Source: a virus
Reading direction: 5' to 3' (one strand)
Length of the DNA stretch: 63,091 nucleotides
IMG/VR virus record: IMGVR_UViG_3300022141_001072
Coordinates: 1-63,091 of that record
The position numbers and the translations under genes were made by a program. The notes under the pieces were generated by a model that was given only the letters and a program-made list of their open reading frames with translations, ran no database searches and was not told the DNA's origin. How positions within the stretch are numbered: the stretch's first letter is position 1; every line of letters starts with the position of its first letter. Below are positions 1-10,440 of the stretch, one piece after another.

Positions 1-22
1 ACCAAACTCAATTTTGTCAAAT
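1..22. repeat. Contig-tip direct repeat of 1625-1646
   Basis: Bases 1-22 are identical to 1625-1646, which lie inside the large gene at 68-3610, and the match stops at base 23. No gene or function fits a second copy here. A chimeric read or assembly-graph extension at the contig end is the simplest explanation; a true duplication is less likely. Confidence 0.8.
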
Positions 23-26
23 AAAT

Positions 27-58
27 AACCCCTACTAGGATAATTCCTAATAGGGGTT
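27..58. terminator. Bidirectional hairpin terminator at the convergence of the two arms
   Basis: The arms at 27-40 and 45-58 form a 14-bp stem with one C-A mismatch and a TAAT loop. On the plus strand it is followed by TTTTTATTT and on the minus strand by a weaker TTATTTATTT. It lies just past the stop codon of the last leftward gene. If the genome is closed here, it would also stop rightward transcription from the other arm. Confidence 0.75.
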
Positions 59-67
59 TTTATTTGA

Positions 68-3000
68 TTAAGTAACGTTGTAGATACGACCAGCTTTAGC
101 TAGTCTGTGCATCTCACTGTTAGCTCGCTTACGAGCACTCTTATAGTCAGTCTTGTCGGTTACTCCGTTCCAACGTTTCAAATCAAAGATTAAGTGTTTG
201 TAATTCATAAACTGTTTAACAGTGTTAATGAATTGTGCATCACTAATATAGTATTGATCTGGGCGATCGGCTTTAGGCTTCCAACCAGACTTGTCTGATT
301 CTAAGAATTCTTTAAATGCTTTCTCACGAGGGGTTAATTCAGTACCAAAGTATTCATACTCTCTATCTAATGTTTGTAAGAAACCTTTGTAGGTACCTTT
401 ATCACCAATAGAAACTTCACCACCTAACGCTCTTACTTCATTTACAGCTTCTCCGAACTGTTTCTCAAAGTCTTTAACAAAAGCATCTACCATATCCCAG
501 TCTAAGACTTGAGGTAATGCGATGTTGTTAATAGCATGAAGCATTAATGGGTATGATTGTGAATTCAAAATCAAGTTATCGAATACAGGAGTAAACGGTA
601 CCATGTCTGCTGGCTGCTTACCTTCGTTGAAGTGTCGTGCAGCAATAGACAACATTACAGATTCACGATACTGACCAAAGGCTGGACCAACTTGATTGAT
701 CGCTGCAGTACCTGGACCTGGAATTACCTCATTACCAAACTCATCTGTTGTGCCTTTACGTTTGGCAGGTGCCATAGGGTCAAACACTGTAATACTAGTG
801 TTGATCTTACGAGCCTTGCTCTTGTTCTTATTCTTGATCTCAACAGATTTACCTGATTCAATAGACCCGAATCTACCAAAGCTTAGCTCTTCACCAAACT
901 TACCAATAGGGTGTGGTACTCTATTGAACATTTGTAAAGTAGCTACTGTCTTTTTAGGCGTAGTAAACTGCCATTCTTGTAGAGCTGTTCTCACAGTGTT
1001 CTTCAAGATGTCGTTTAGGTCATGCACTAATTTAGTACTATCGCCATTGTACTCAGCTGACTCCAACATTTCAGTTGCAAACTCAGGGTATTCTTTTAAG
1101 AAAGCTCTTGCTTCGTCTACGTGGAACGCTGAAGATTTACCATAGCCAGTTGTAAGTAGAGTTTTCTTAGCGAACTCTTTGTTAAACTGACCTGCACCTT
1201 TGACACCAATACCACCAAATTGATCTAGCTTTTCTTTCCAGAGCGCCGATGTATCGACCTTATCAGGTCCAAATGTAGTACTGATACTCTGTTCTTTAGC
1301 CACATCCGTAAAGTAGCGACGTGGATCACCTTCAGGCATAGTATCTTGGAACTCTGCGTCAGATAAGTATTCCCAGATCAAACCAACACGGCTTAGAATG
1401 TCAAAGTTACCAATGTCAGAAGCAAGGAACATTAAGCCAGCTGAGTTAGCATCAATCGCAATTGTTACCTTAGGGTTAAATCCAGTACCATTACGCTTAG
1501 CGTTGACATAATCAGCAGCATCTACATAAGCTTGTAATACATAGCCCCATGTTTCACGGTCACCAATGCCTGTAGCCAAGTCAGCTACTTTTGCTAATGC
1601 TTTTTGCTGTACAGGTTCTAATAAACCAAACTCAATTTTGTCAAATCCTTTAAGCAAATCACCTTTGTTTGTAGGTACAATACTCTTTAGGGCATCACCA
1701 ATGAATGCTGCTTCGTGGATAAAGTCAGGTGTTACTAAAGATAGCATCTCAGGGAATACCATCTGTTCAGTCTTCATACCTACTTTAGAACCAACATCTA
1801 AGACACGACCTAATGTAGCTAAGAAGCTTAATTCCTTTTCTTTAGCAGATAAGTTAGCATTCTTGTTCTTTGATAACTCACCAATACGTTCCCAGAACTT
1901 ATTAGCGGTTTCACGATTAACACCCTTAGTATGATACTCAGTAGTAGGGTCTAACTGGAATGATGGTGAAACAAAAGATTCAACAGCACGAGTGTACTTA
2001 TTACGTTGAGCATTAAATCGAGGGTCTAAATACACACGGTGTGTACTATAGTCTTCCCATGCAGGTGTAAAGTAAGCTTGCCCTAAAGCAACCTCATTTA
2101 GGTGATCAGTTCTTTCTTTAAGTAAATCAGCAACTTTATCTTTAATAGACTTAGCTTCAGGTGTCAACTCTTTAACAGGCACCTTAGAGTTTGGCATAAA
2201 GTAGTCATCACCAAACATATTGTAAGCATCATTAGCATCTTTTTGACTAATCTTAAATAGATGCAATACATTCAAAGGTGTGCTTCGATTAGGGTCTGAT
2301 AACTGATTTAGTAACTGATTAACATATAAGGAACCAATAACAGCTTTACCAGCACCTACGTGTTTAGCAATAGAACCAACAATGCGTTTAGTCTCATCCA
2401 TTTCTGGTGTGTTTTTGAACTTATGTTTCTTCTTATCACCAGTACGAATGTTCCTTGATGCACCTACTAAATTACCCTTAGATGATACAGGCACACGCTG
2501 CTTTTGGCCAGCCATAGCTGCGTTCATTTCTTTACCCATAGCACGAGAAGTAACGTAACGCTCATGACCAAAGCCAGGTGCCATACGGACTAACTCAATA
2601 CCTTCAGGTGATACATCCTCAACTAAATGACCAGCATCAATCTCAGCTTGCAAGCCAATCTCACCTGCTTCTTCAGTACTAATATCTTGGCGAGGCATCG
2701 TAGAAGGGTCAAGCGGTTGATTGTTAGCATCAAGAGCAGAACCTTGAGCTAACTTCTTCATCAAACGACCATATGTCTTAGCTACTGAAGCACGAGGCAT
2801 AGCACCATCAACAGCAGTCATTTCAACTGGGCCTTCGCCGTCATCACGGAGAAGATCATTGATAGAGTCGTATCCAAAGTCTACATCAGACGCTTCTTCG
2901 CTAGCAGCTACAGAACCATTACCTTGACTAGCTGCACCTGAAATCATAGGACTCATCAGGATACCTGCCATGTTAACTACGTTAGCAGTAGATGCAGTTG

Positions 3001-3610
3001 ATGTGTTTAGCCCTGACTTCAATCGAGTCATTGCTGAAAGCTGAACAGCAGTAGGTGAATTACTGTCACGAAGAGTAACAGTAGTATCCGCTAATGTTTC
3101 ACCAATAGCTTTAGAAGCTCGCTGGATAATACCAGCTTGAGTAGGTTTAGCAGAATCAGGGAACGCATCACGAAGTTCTTTAATTGAAGTCCAGTCCTTG
3201 TTAAGTGGCTTCATTAAGTTAGCTTGTCGGCTACGTTCTTCTTCATACATTTGTTGGATTGCTTCTGGATCCGTAATCTCATTACCACGGATATCCATCA
3301 AACGAGAAGGCATACCTTCCATGACATCACTGAAAGGTGAAGGTTCATAGGTAGGTGCCTTAACACCCGAAGCAGCAAAAGAAGGATAATCTTCCTCTTC
3401 TCCTTGGTAACCTACAGCAGGTACACTGCCTGTTGATTGCATATTCTGAGGGATTTCTCCCATAGCATTTGCTTGTCGAGCTGCAATAGACTCGTCTGTT
3501 ACATCTAGCGATGGTACAACAGGTACTTGCTGTTTAAGTTGATCTTCAAGGAATCGGTTGCTCTGACCTAGTGAAGGTACATTAGCTCCGGATGGAATGT
3601 TAATAGCCAT
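68..3610 (-). CDS. Virion-operon protein with single-subunit RNA polymerase motifs (N4 vRNAP-like candidate)
   Basis: This 1180-residue protein ends the late leftward operon, after two ejection-type proteins. Its C-terminal half carries the ordered motifs of T7/N4-class RNA polymerases: D520-x4-R525-VY (DxxGR-like), D720ANSAG (motif A), K815-x7-Y823-G (motif B, in KKTLLTTGYG) and D1011 in TPVFDNLIL (motif C). The D720-K815 spacing (95) and Y823-D1011 spacing (188) are close to T7 RNA polymerase (94 and 173), and K-x7-YG is exact. The N-terminal 500 residues are not recognised and contain low-complexity stretches. By analogy with N4, it may be packaged and injected to transcribe early genes. 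The enzyme class rests on motifs only; an unrelated ejection protein remains possible. Confidence 0.68.
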   Translation of the reverse strand: MAINIPSGANVPSLGQSNRFLEDQLKQQVPVVPSLDVTDESIAARQANAMGEIPQNMQSTGSVPAVGYQGEEEDYPSFAASGVKAPTYEPSPFSDVMEGMPSRLMDIRGNEITDPEAIQQMYEEERSRQANLMKPLNKDWTSIKELRDAFPDSAKPTQAGIIQRASKAIGETLADTTVTLRDSNSPTAVQLSAMTRLKSGLNTSTASTANVVNMAGILMSPMISGAASQGNGSVAASEEASDVDFGYDSINDLLRDDGEGPVEMTAVDGAMPRASVAKTYGRLMKKLAQGSALDANNQPLDPSTMPRQDISTEEAGEIGLQAEIDAGHLVEDVSPEGIELVRMAPGFGHERYVTSRAMGKEMNAAMAGQKQRVPVSSKGNLVGASRNIRTGDKKKHKFKNTPEMDETKRIVGSIAKHVGAGKAVIGSLYVNQLLNQLSDPNRSTPLNVLHLFKISQKDANDAYNMFGDDYFMPNSKVPVKELTPEAKSIKDKVADLLKERTDHLNEVALGQAYFTPAWEDYSTHRVYLDPRFNAQRNKYTRAVESFVSPSFQLDPTTEYHTKGVNRETANKFWERIGELSKNKNANLSAKEKELSFLATLGRVLDVGSKVGMKTEQMVFPEMLSLVTPDFIHEAAFIGDALKSIVPTNKGDLLKGFDKIEFGLLEPVQQKALAKVADLATGIGDRETWGYVLQAYVDAADYVNAKRNGTGFNPKVTIAIDANSAGLMFLASDIGNFDILSRVGLIWEYLSDAEFQDTMPEGDPRRYFTDVAKEQSISTTFGPDKVDTSALWKEKLDQFGGIGVKGAGQFNKEFAKKTLLTTGYGKSSAFHVDEARAFLKEYPEFATEMLESAEYNGDSTKLVHDLNDILKNTVRTALQEWQFTTPKKTVATLQMFNRVPHPIGKFGEELSFGRFGSIESGKSVEIKNKNKSKARKINTSITVFDPMAPAKRKGTTDEFGNEVIPGPGTAAINQVGPAFGQYRESVMLSIAARHFNEGKQPADMVPFTPVFDNLILNSQSYPLMLHAINNIALPQVLDWDMVDAFVKDFEKQFGEAVNEVRALGGEVSIGDKGTYKGFLQTLDREYEYFGTELTPREKAFKEFLESDKSGWKPKADRPDQYYISDAQFINTVKQFMNYKHLIFDLKRWNGVTDKTDYKSARKRANSEMHRLAKAGRIYNVT

Positions 3611-3614
3611 AGAA

Positions 3615-6600
3615 TTATTCTCCTAATTCTTTTTGTAAATATTTAGCCAAGGCGGGACTTGTTCCAACAATAGGAAGCAACCTGGCACCCTTTTCAATTC
3701 GCTTACCCTCAGGTGCTGATAAAGCAGAATTGATTTTGTTGATGAATGATAATTGGGGTGATTGATCAGAGATCTGGTCATATACCTGACCAAGAATACT
3801 GTTAGCCTTTTTATCATTACCAACGGTAGGAGATATAGTATCCCAAATACGTTGACCAGTACCTAGTAAGCCTACTTGGTTAATCAAACGTTGAAATTCT
3901 TTATCTTCTTTTAGCCATTTAGGTGGATGCTCATTGTACTTGATCATGTCTTTTACATACAGAGCAAGCATAGATAAAGCAAACATCATGGCAATTGTTG
4001 CGGCAGCATTACGCTGGTCATCAGAACCTTTCTTACCTAGATCACCTAGTAATCTTGGAAGAGTAGTTGCTGTGAATGTTGAGGTGTAACCTTGAAATTG
4101 AGTAAACAACTTCAAGTACGGGTCACTATAAAACTTAGGTCTGTTAAGTTGTGAAGGAACAACAACAGCTTCGTTAACAAAGTTGTATGCACCAGCTTGT
4201 AAGTTGGCTAACACTCTCTGTTGATTCTGTGGAGTATCCTTCTCAATGCTAGTCATAAAGTCTAAGTCAACACCAATACGAATCAAATGCTCTTTGGCAT
4301 CTTGAACTTGTTGAGGTGTGAATGTACCATTACCCTGAGCAACATTAACCCAATGATTAATGGCATCAGCAGCAATAGCTAGCTTAGCGTGACGAGTAAC
4401 AGCGGTGATAGAAGTCAAACCAGTAAGCTTGAAGAAACCTTCATTCCACTTCTGGAAATAACCTGTTAAAATGTCATTACGATTTCCAATACCACCTTCT
4501 CTTAGGAAGCCAGCTTCAGATAATTCCCTACGATGCTTAGATGCCGTAGGGTTTTTAATTCCAAATGATTCACCTAGCTCTTTGAATAAAGCGCCAAACT
4601 CTTTACCAAAAGTATTGAGAAGAATTCGAGTAGCTTTAACGGACTGAGGTGCATTTAAGTTACGGTATACCTGAGCAAACTCTACAGTAGAGCTAATAGC
4701 AGCTAGTGGTAGCGAAGTAATAGTAGATAAGAAATTAACCAAATTCAATGCACCACGAGCGTACTCATTAGTAATAGGGTGGAACTTACCTGCTCTCATA
4801 TCTAGGAAATCTTTAATTTCCTTAGCCATGAATGAAGCTTCTGCTTGAGTAATTGCACCTTTATTAACTGCATCTTGAAGTAATGTGGCTAGCTTAATAC
4901 CATCTTTACCAATTAATTCTTTGTTAACTGCAATAGCAGCGCCACGAGCAGCTAATGAATAAGCATTGTCTAGCAAATCAGTAGACATATAAGGTGCAAA
5001 TTTAGCTTTTAACTCTGGACCATTAAGTTTCTTTTCAATTTCTGCTTTGCTTTTAATTTTATTAGCATCAGGGTTTAGCCAATCATCAATTGTGTCTTCA
5101 ATACTGTTTACATCATTATTGTTTAATACCGCTTGAGCCATTTGAGTGGCTTCAGCTTGGTCAACACCAAATGAACTTTGAATATCAGAAATAAATTGAT
5201 TGAAGTTTTTAGAGACTAGTGTTTTATCTAATGGATGGTTCTCTAAGAATCTTTCTACGGAGATATCACTACCTGTTGCTCTATTATAATCGTTAACTAG
5301 GTTATCAATCTTATTAGCGTATTTTAAAATACCTTCTTTATGTAGTACATCAGCACCAAGGTCAGCATCAATATCAAGACCATCAATAGAACCAGTTAAA
5401 CGTTTGTTACGAATCAATCGACTAACTACATCAACTACATTCTGTTTAGATAACAGAGCAGATGCTTCTTTAGTGGACATGCCATTAAAAGCTGACTGTA
5501 GTTCTTCTTTATTACCAAAGTTCTTAAAGATGTTTGATTCTAGTAAGTGTTGAGTTTCATCAATAGATAAACCATTAACAGCACGAGTAGAACCAAGTAA
5601 GGTGCTTAATGCAGCAAGAGACTCATCAGCATAATCTTTACCCTTCATAATCACATTAGACCACTTACCAAACAAAGATGTTAAACCTTTATCCTTGAAG
5701 AATGAACCAGTCTTAGCGGCTACACCTTCAATGTTTCGTTTAGTAGTTTCCATCTCAGCTAACTTATCTAAGTCAGGGATTTCATTTGATTGACTAACAT
5801 TCTTTTGAGCTTTAACTAAAAGTTCAGAAGCAGTAGGAACAGTAGTTGTATTGTTATTTGCCTTGTATCGTTCTCTGTATTGTAAGTCAGAACCTTCTTT
5901 AGTAGAAGCTGCTGAGTTAGTTAGTGTAGCTAAACCTTTACCAGCACCTGAAAGACCACCACCAAGGATAGCACCACCAACCGCAGCATTAGCTGTACGG
6001 CTTTGTAGCTTAGCCCATTCCTCAGGTGTCTTTGGTGCTAGTGTAACTTCTTCACCTAAATAAGAAGCAATCTCTTGTAATGCTTCTGTACCACCTTCGG
6101 ATACAGCGCCTTTTCCAATAGCACCCATAACCGCACCAGCACCTAAGTTCTGTTTGATAGCAACAGCTCTCATAGCATCTGATACGTCTTTAACCGCTTC
6201 TTGGGTAGATTTAAGAACCATTTTCTCAGCAGCTTCTTGAGTAATACCTCTACCCATAAGCTCTTTAACAACCATTGACTGTGTAGCTTTGTCAGTAATT
6301 TTTAGGGCAGCACCAGCGCTAATACCTTCTAAACCTACTTTATCAAGAACAGCTTGTGTTACACCTGACAAAATAGCTGCAGTAGCGTTCTTTTCTTTTT
6401 GGGCATTCCATACATTACCTGTATAGATAGCTGCAGGAACTGACATTGAAGCACCATAGGTTAATGGTGAAGCCATAGTTGCAATAACAGACGCTACCAT
6501 TTGAGGGGCTGATGATGCAGCCATACCAACTGAATAGTCAACTACTTTACCAAATGAATCTAGCTTCCAATGACCTTTATCATCAAAGGCTTCAGCGTTC

Positions 6601-7409
6601 TTTAGGAAAGGGAGGTCTCTTAAGATAGACTCTTGTTGTTTTACGTTTGCCTTACCCATGTCAGCTAAGAAATCAATACCTGTTTTAGTGCCGACTAAGT
6701 CTAAAGCACCAAACCAACCTTGTTTCATTTGAGCAGTACCAATGTCTAAACCTGTAGACCAGTTACTCTTGGCTCTTCCATAGCGATCTTCTTCAGGTCT
6801 AATAACTGCAGGACCAGCAAAGTAGTCACTTGACGTACCTTCACCAACAGCTTGACCGAATTCTTTAGCAGTGTTAGTGTATCGTTTTGCTTGTACACCA
6901 CCTTGATTACGCTCAATATTAAGGTCAGTTAATAGCTTATCCGCTACTGTCTGAGTACCTTCTGCTTGACGTTTAGCTCTATCTAGACGACCCAAATAAG
7001 CTGAATCCATTTGCTGTTGTGTAACAGAAATAGATGGATCAACGTAACCTAGCTCAAGTAAACGGTTTGACAATGGCTTACCATTAGCATCTGTTAACTC
7101 ACCTAAGTTACGTTTGTAAATATCTTTGGATGTACCAAGAGAAGGGGTGGCATAACCTTCCTGATTGATAACATCTCTAACTAAGCCTGTCTGTGTGTCG
7201 GCTCCCAACTGAGGGGCGATAAAGCCCTCCTCTTTAAGCTTGCCCGATTCACGAGCGTTGATACCGGGAACTCTCAGTGTAGTCCCGTTATCAAGAAGGA
7301 TTGTATCAGCATCCTTCAAGCTACCACCTTCAATTTTAAAGTTAGAGGCTTTAGGGATATCTTTTGAATTGACTCCTAACTCCATTAGCGTTTGTTCTAA
7401 TTTATCCAT
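3615..7409 (-). CDS. Large internal (ejection) virion protein with N-terminal SNase-like domain
   Basis: This 1264-residue protein resembles the large podovirus ejection proteins (T7 gp16 class) in size, position and composition. Residues 31-125 look like a staphylococcal-nuclease domain: DADT (33-36), R46, E54 and R100. The R46-E54 and E54-R100 spacings (8 and 46) nearly match R35, E43 and R87 of the nuclease (8 and 44). The position of calcium ligand D40 is asparagine (N51). The middle, about 290-500, has Gly/Ala-rich hydrophobic stretches that could line an envelope channel. A short hydrophobic segment lies near residue 1135. It starts 15 bases downstream of the muramidase gene stop and is probably translated in the same operon. 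The nuclease assignment is inferred from motif spacing. Confidence 0.65.
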   Translation of the reverse strand: MDKLEQTLMELGVNSKDIPKASNFKIEGGSLKDADTILLDNGTTLRVPGINARESGKLKEEGFIAPQLGADTQTGLVRDVINQEGYATPSLGTSKDIYKRNLGELTDANGKPLSNRLLELGYVDPSISVTQQQMDSAYLGRLDRAKRQAEGTQTVADKLLTDLNIERNQGGVQAKRYTNTAKEFGQAVGEGTSSDYFAGPAVIRPEEDRYGRAKSNWSTGLDIGTAQMKQGWFGALDLVGTKTGIDFLADMGKANVKQQESILRDLPFLKNAEAFDDKGHWKLDSFGKVVDYSVGMAASSAPQMVASVIATMASPLTYGASMSVPAAIYTGNVWNAQKEKNATAAILSGVTQAVLDKVGLEGISAGAALKITDKATQSMVVKELMGRGITQEAAEKMVLKSTQEAVKDVSDAMRAVAIKQNLGAGAVMGAIGKGAVSEGGTEALQEIASYLGEEVTLAPKTPEEWAKLQSRTANAAVGGAILGGGLSGAGKGLATLTNSAASTKEGSDLQYRERYKANNNTTTVPTASELLVKAQKNVSQSNEIPDLDKLAEMETTKRNIEGVAAKTGSFFKDKGLTSLFGKWSNVIMKGKDYADESLAALSTLLGSTRAVNGLSIDETQHLLESNIFKNFGNKEELQSAFNGMSTKEASALLSKQNVVDVVSRLIRNKRLTGSIDGLDIDADLGADVLHKEGILKYANKIDNLVNDYNRATGSDISVERFLENHPLDKTLVSKNFNQFISDIQSSFGVDQAEATQMAQAVLNNNDVNSIEDTIDDWLNPDANKIKSKAEIEKKLNGPELKAKFAPYMSTDLLDNAYSLAARGAAIAVNKELIGKDGIKLATLLQDAVNKGAITQAEASFMAKEIKDFLDMRAGKFHPITNEYARGALNLVNFLSTITSLPLAAISSTVEFAQVYRNLNAPQSVKATRILLNTFGKEFGALFKELGESFGIKNPTASKHRRELSEAGFLREGGIGNRNDILTGYFQKWNEGFFKLTGLTSITAVTRHAKLAIAADAINHWVNVAQGNGTFTPQQVQDAKEHLIRIGVDLDFMTSIEKDTPQNQQRVLANLQAGAYNFVNEAVVVPSQLNRPKFYSDPYLKLFTQFQGYTSTFTATTLPRLLGDLGKKGSDDQRNAAATIAMMFALSMLALYVKDMIKYNEHPPKWLKEDKEFQRLINQVGLLGTGQRIWDTISPTVGNDKKANSILGQVYDQISDQSPQLSFINKINSALSAPEGKRIEKGARLLPIVGTSPALAKYLQKELGE

Positions 7410-7424
7410 ATCACCTCTTTTAAA

Positions 7425-10400
7425 TTATTTCTCAAGGCTCTTTCTCAGAGCTTCTGTAGCGAACTGATAGAAAGCAGTTTCGTTGCTTGTACCTTTGAAT
7501 TGCTCTCTTAACTTAGCACTCTTAGGGTTAGCCCACACTTGATGTAGTCTTTGAATTTCACTTGTTGCCTGAGCTTCATTAGGTTTACCGTCATTACTTA
7601 CTGCAGAGAATCTACGAGCAAGGTTATTCAAGTCAACAATCTTTTCAGCTGGCATTGGTTTATCTTTTTCTAACATCAAAGCGTTAGGATCAATACCCAT
7701 GCGTTGAGTAATTACGTTACGAGCTAAGTACGGCTCAATGCTGTTTATTTTAGTACCAGCATTTTTAGCTGCAAGCATATCTTTAGTAGCATTACCCATT
7801 AACAATCTTGCTTCTTGCATCTGACGACCATCTTCTAAATTGAAACCAATATTAGAGAAATAACTACCAGCTTGATCAGCAATTTGTTTAGGTCCAGGAA
7901 TACCTTGACGGTTAGGGTTGGCTTTACCTTTGACGTTATCAGCACCTAATTCAGCAGTAAGAATTTCATCTGCTACTTCCGAAGCAAACTTAGTATTCTT
8001 AATCTGACGTTCAGTCTTACCTGTTACACCATGAGTAGATTCGCTCCAAGGTGTTAATGATAATCCCTGCTTTTGTAATGCGTCTAGAGGTACTTCTCGA
8101 CCATCAATAGTTGCAACTTCATAACGATCGCCTTTACGTTTACCTGTCTTTTCTTCAACTGTATGTACAACAATAGGCTTGTTATACAATGCAGGATCAG
8201 TAGACATCATAGTACGAGACTCACCAACACGAACAGTAGTTCTTGTAGGCTCACCTAATTGACGAGCATCGTTTGTCTTGAAGTATTTATCAATAGCTTC
8301 TTGTGGGTAACCTGCTTCAATGAGTTTAGCTTCAATAGTTCTACGGTGCTGTTCGTTAAGCATGTTAGCTTGACGAGCATCTGCACGATCTTGTAGTGCC
8401 ATACTGTTCTTAAACTGCTCTTCACGATCTTGTCTGTGTAGAGAATTTTCAAAAGTAGTACGACCAGCAAATGATAATGAACGGGCACCATCATAACCAC
8501 GAGCACGAGAACCTAAGTACATTGCACCCATACGAGCAACATCTTGGTTATTCAAACCTAAAGCATCTTTCAAACCTTTGTAAGAGAAAATGTCTTTAAA
8601 TGTTTCTAAGAATGTACGGTCATCACCTTTAGCAGCATTGTATGCAGCATCTACTTGTGGATTAGTAGTCTTTAAGGTTTCTGCTACTACTTGTGGAGTT
8701 GGTTGAACTGTTGGTTTGTTAGTTACAACATTACCAGAGTCATCTAAACGAGGAACTACTTCACCAACTTGCTTAACGTCTGGGTTGTACTGATCATCAG
8801 CAAACTCAGGTACATAATTACCTTTAGTAATCTGTTCACGATAAGTTAAAGGAGTTAAACGTTGTTCACCCACTGTAGCGGCAGGATTCATACTTGCAGC
8901 TTTGTCTGTACGCTCGTACCAAGCTTTCTTGTATTTAGCTTTAGATGGATCATTAGCAATGATCTTATCATATTGAGCCTTACGTAACTCATTAAACTTA
9001 ATTACATCACCACCAGAAGCTTCTAAGAGTTTCTTAGCAGTATCTTGACCCATATTAATACTTGCATCAATAACAGCGTTAGCTAATGCAGGGTTAGTAG
9101 CGTATAACTTATCAAACCCAGGACCACGAATGTATTTAGTCTCGTAAAGTTTAGCGGCATCTTCACGAGTAAGCTTATCCATTGTATCACGAGAATAACC
9201 CATTTGAGCTAATTCTTTTTGGTTAGCTTCCCAGTTAATACCATGATTAGTTGGACCGCGTCCTGCATCATCTGCAACAAAGCCACCTTCTGTTTGGAAA
9301 GACTTATTGATAATATTTTTGACAGGATCTCCCATATCAACAATCTTACCATTGGCATCCATAACTTTATAAGTGCTTGTTTTAGCTACAGGCATTTCTA
9401 CTTTAACAGGTTCTTCAACCTTAACAGGAACAACAGGTGTTGCTGGTGGAGCATATTTATCTGTTGGAACTACAGAGGCAACGTTACCCATACGGTTGTA
9501 ACCGGGTACAGGTGCTGCAACAGGCTTATTCTTTAGCTGCTCTTGGTATTCGGCAGAACGAGCATCTTGCTCATTAATTGCATTTTGCTTTAATTCAGCT
9601 TCACGTTGCAAACGTTTTTCAACTAATTGTCGTTGGAAATCGTCACCACCAATAGGGCCAGCTACATTAACGCCATCTGATACAGTAGGCATAACAAAAC
9701 TTGTATAGTTATCAGGCAACTCACCAGTAAAAGACGGTTGAGCAGATAACTCATTTAAAGGTACAGGAGGCGGTTGACCAACATCAGTAGTACCAACTGT
9801 GTAGTAATGAGGCTCAACTTGGGTAGTACCATCTTCCATAGAAGCAGCACTGTCTGTGTGATAATAGTTATTTAAATTAGGGACTGATTCAGTACCTTCG
9901 GCATATCCTTTTGGATTACGCTTAGGCGCTACCTTAGGTAGAATAGGGATTAAGTTTTGTTGTTGAACAATACCAGTAGTCCCTTGAGCATGATACTGTG
10001 CTTGACGACCTTGTTGAACCATTTGTTTAATTAAAGGCTTATTCTTTGGGTCTTGAGCAGCAGCTTTAGGAATAACAGCTTCACCTGGAGTGAGCATTGC
10101 AGGTACGGTATCAGTACCTTTAGGTAACATGTGCTGACCTCTGTGGAATACCTCAGCTCCGGCTAAAGGGTTGTTACTTGGTAACCCCATCTTTTCTCGG
10201 TTCATACGCTTACCAGAAAGCGGACCGCCTAATTCTTTTACTTTGAGATTATGTAGCTCTTCTTTGTGAGCAACACCTTGACCAGCTTTAACAGCTGCTT
10301 CTTGCATTTTAATCTCGTGTAATTCTTGTTTACGACTTTCCTCGTTCTCCATTTTCTTGGTTTCACGAGCTTCTTTAGCGTGGTGTTTAGCCCACTCACG

Positions 10401-10430
10401 TTCTTGTTTTGCAGACAAAGGTGCAATCAT
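7425..10430 (-). CDS. Internal virion protein with GH108-like muramidase domain
   Basis: This 1001-residue protein starts with a charged helical region (about 1-70), then a segment with GTDTVPAMLTPGEAVIPK, a motif common in phage tail and virion proteins. A proline-rich linker follows, then a domain at about 370-500 resembling glycoside hydrolase family 108. The putative catalytic Glu381 lies in TEGGFVADDAGRGPTNHGI. The C-terminal 450 residues are unassigned. The expected role is local cell-wall opening during DNA ejection, as for the muramidase or transglycosylase domains of other podovirus core proteins. Downstream lie two more ejection candidates. Confidence 0.7.
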   Translation of the reverse strand: MIAPLSAKQEREWAKHHAKEARETKKMENEESRKQELHEIKMQEAAVKAGQGVAHKEELHNLKVKELGGPLSGKRMNREKMGLPSNNPLAGAEVFHRGQHMLPKGTDTVPAMLTPGEAVIPKAAAQDPKNKPLIKQMVQQGRQAQYHAQGTTGIVQQQNLIPILPKVAPKRNPKGYAEGTESVPNLNNYYHTDSAASMEDGTTQVEPHYYTVGTTDVGQPPPVPLNELSAQPSFTGELPDNYTSFVMPTVSDGVNVAGPIGGDDFQRQLVEKRLQREAELKQNAINEQDARSAEYQEQLKNKPVAAPVPGYNRMGNVASVVPTDKYAPPATPVVPVKVEEPVKVEMPVAKTSTYKVMDANGKIVDMGDPVKNIINKSFQTEGGFVADDAGRGPTNHGINWEANQKELAQMGYSRDTMDKLTREDAAKLYETKYIRGPGFDKLYATNPALANAVIDASINMGQDTAKKLLEASGGDVIKFNELRKAQYDKIIANDPSKAKYKKAWYERTDKAASMNPAATVGEQRLTPLTYREQITKGNYVPEFADDQYNPDVKQVGEVVPRLDDSGNVVTNKPTVQPTPQVVAETLKTTNPQVDAAYNAAKGDDRTFLETFKDIFSYKGLKDALGLNNQDVARMGAMYLGSRARGYDGARSLSFAGRTTFENSLHRQDREEQFKNSMALQDRADARQANMLNEQHRRTIEAKLIEAGYPQEAIDKYFKTNDARQLGEPTRTTVRVGESRTMMSTDPALYNKPIVVHTVEEKTGKRKGDRYEVATIDGREVPLDALQKQGLSLTPWSESTHGVTGKTERQIKNTKFASEVADEILTAELGADNVKGKANPNRQGIPGPKQIADQAGSYFSNIGFNLEDGRQMQEARLLMGNATKDMLAAKNAGTKINSIEPYLARNVITQRMGIDPNALMLEKDKPMPAEKIVDLNNLARRFSAVSNDGKPNEAQATSEIQRLHQVWANPKSAKLREQFKGTSNETAFYQFATEALRKSLEK

Positions 10431-10440
10431 TTATTTCTCC

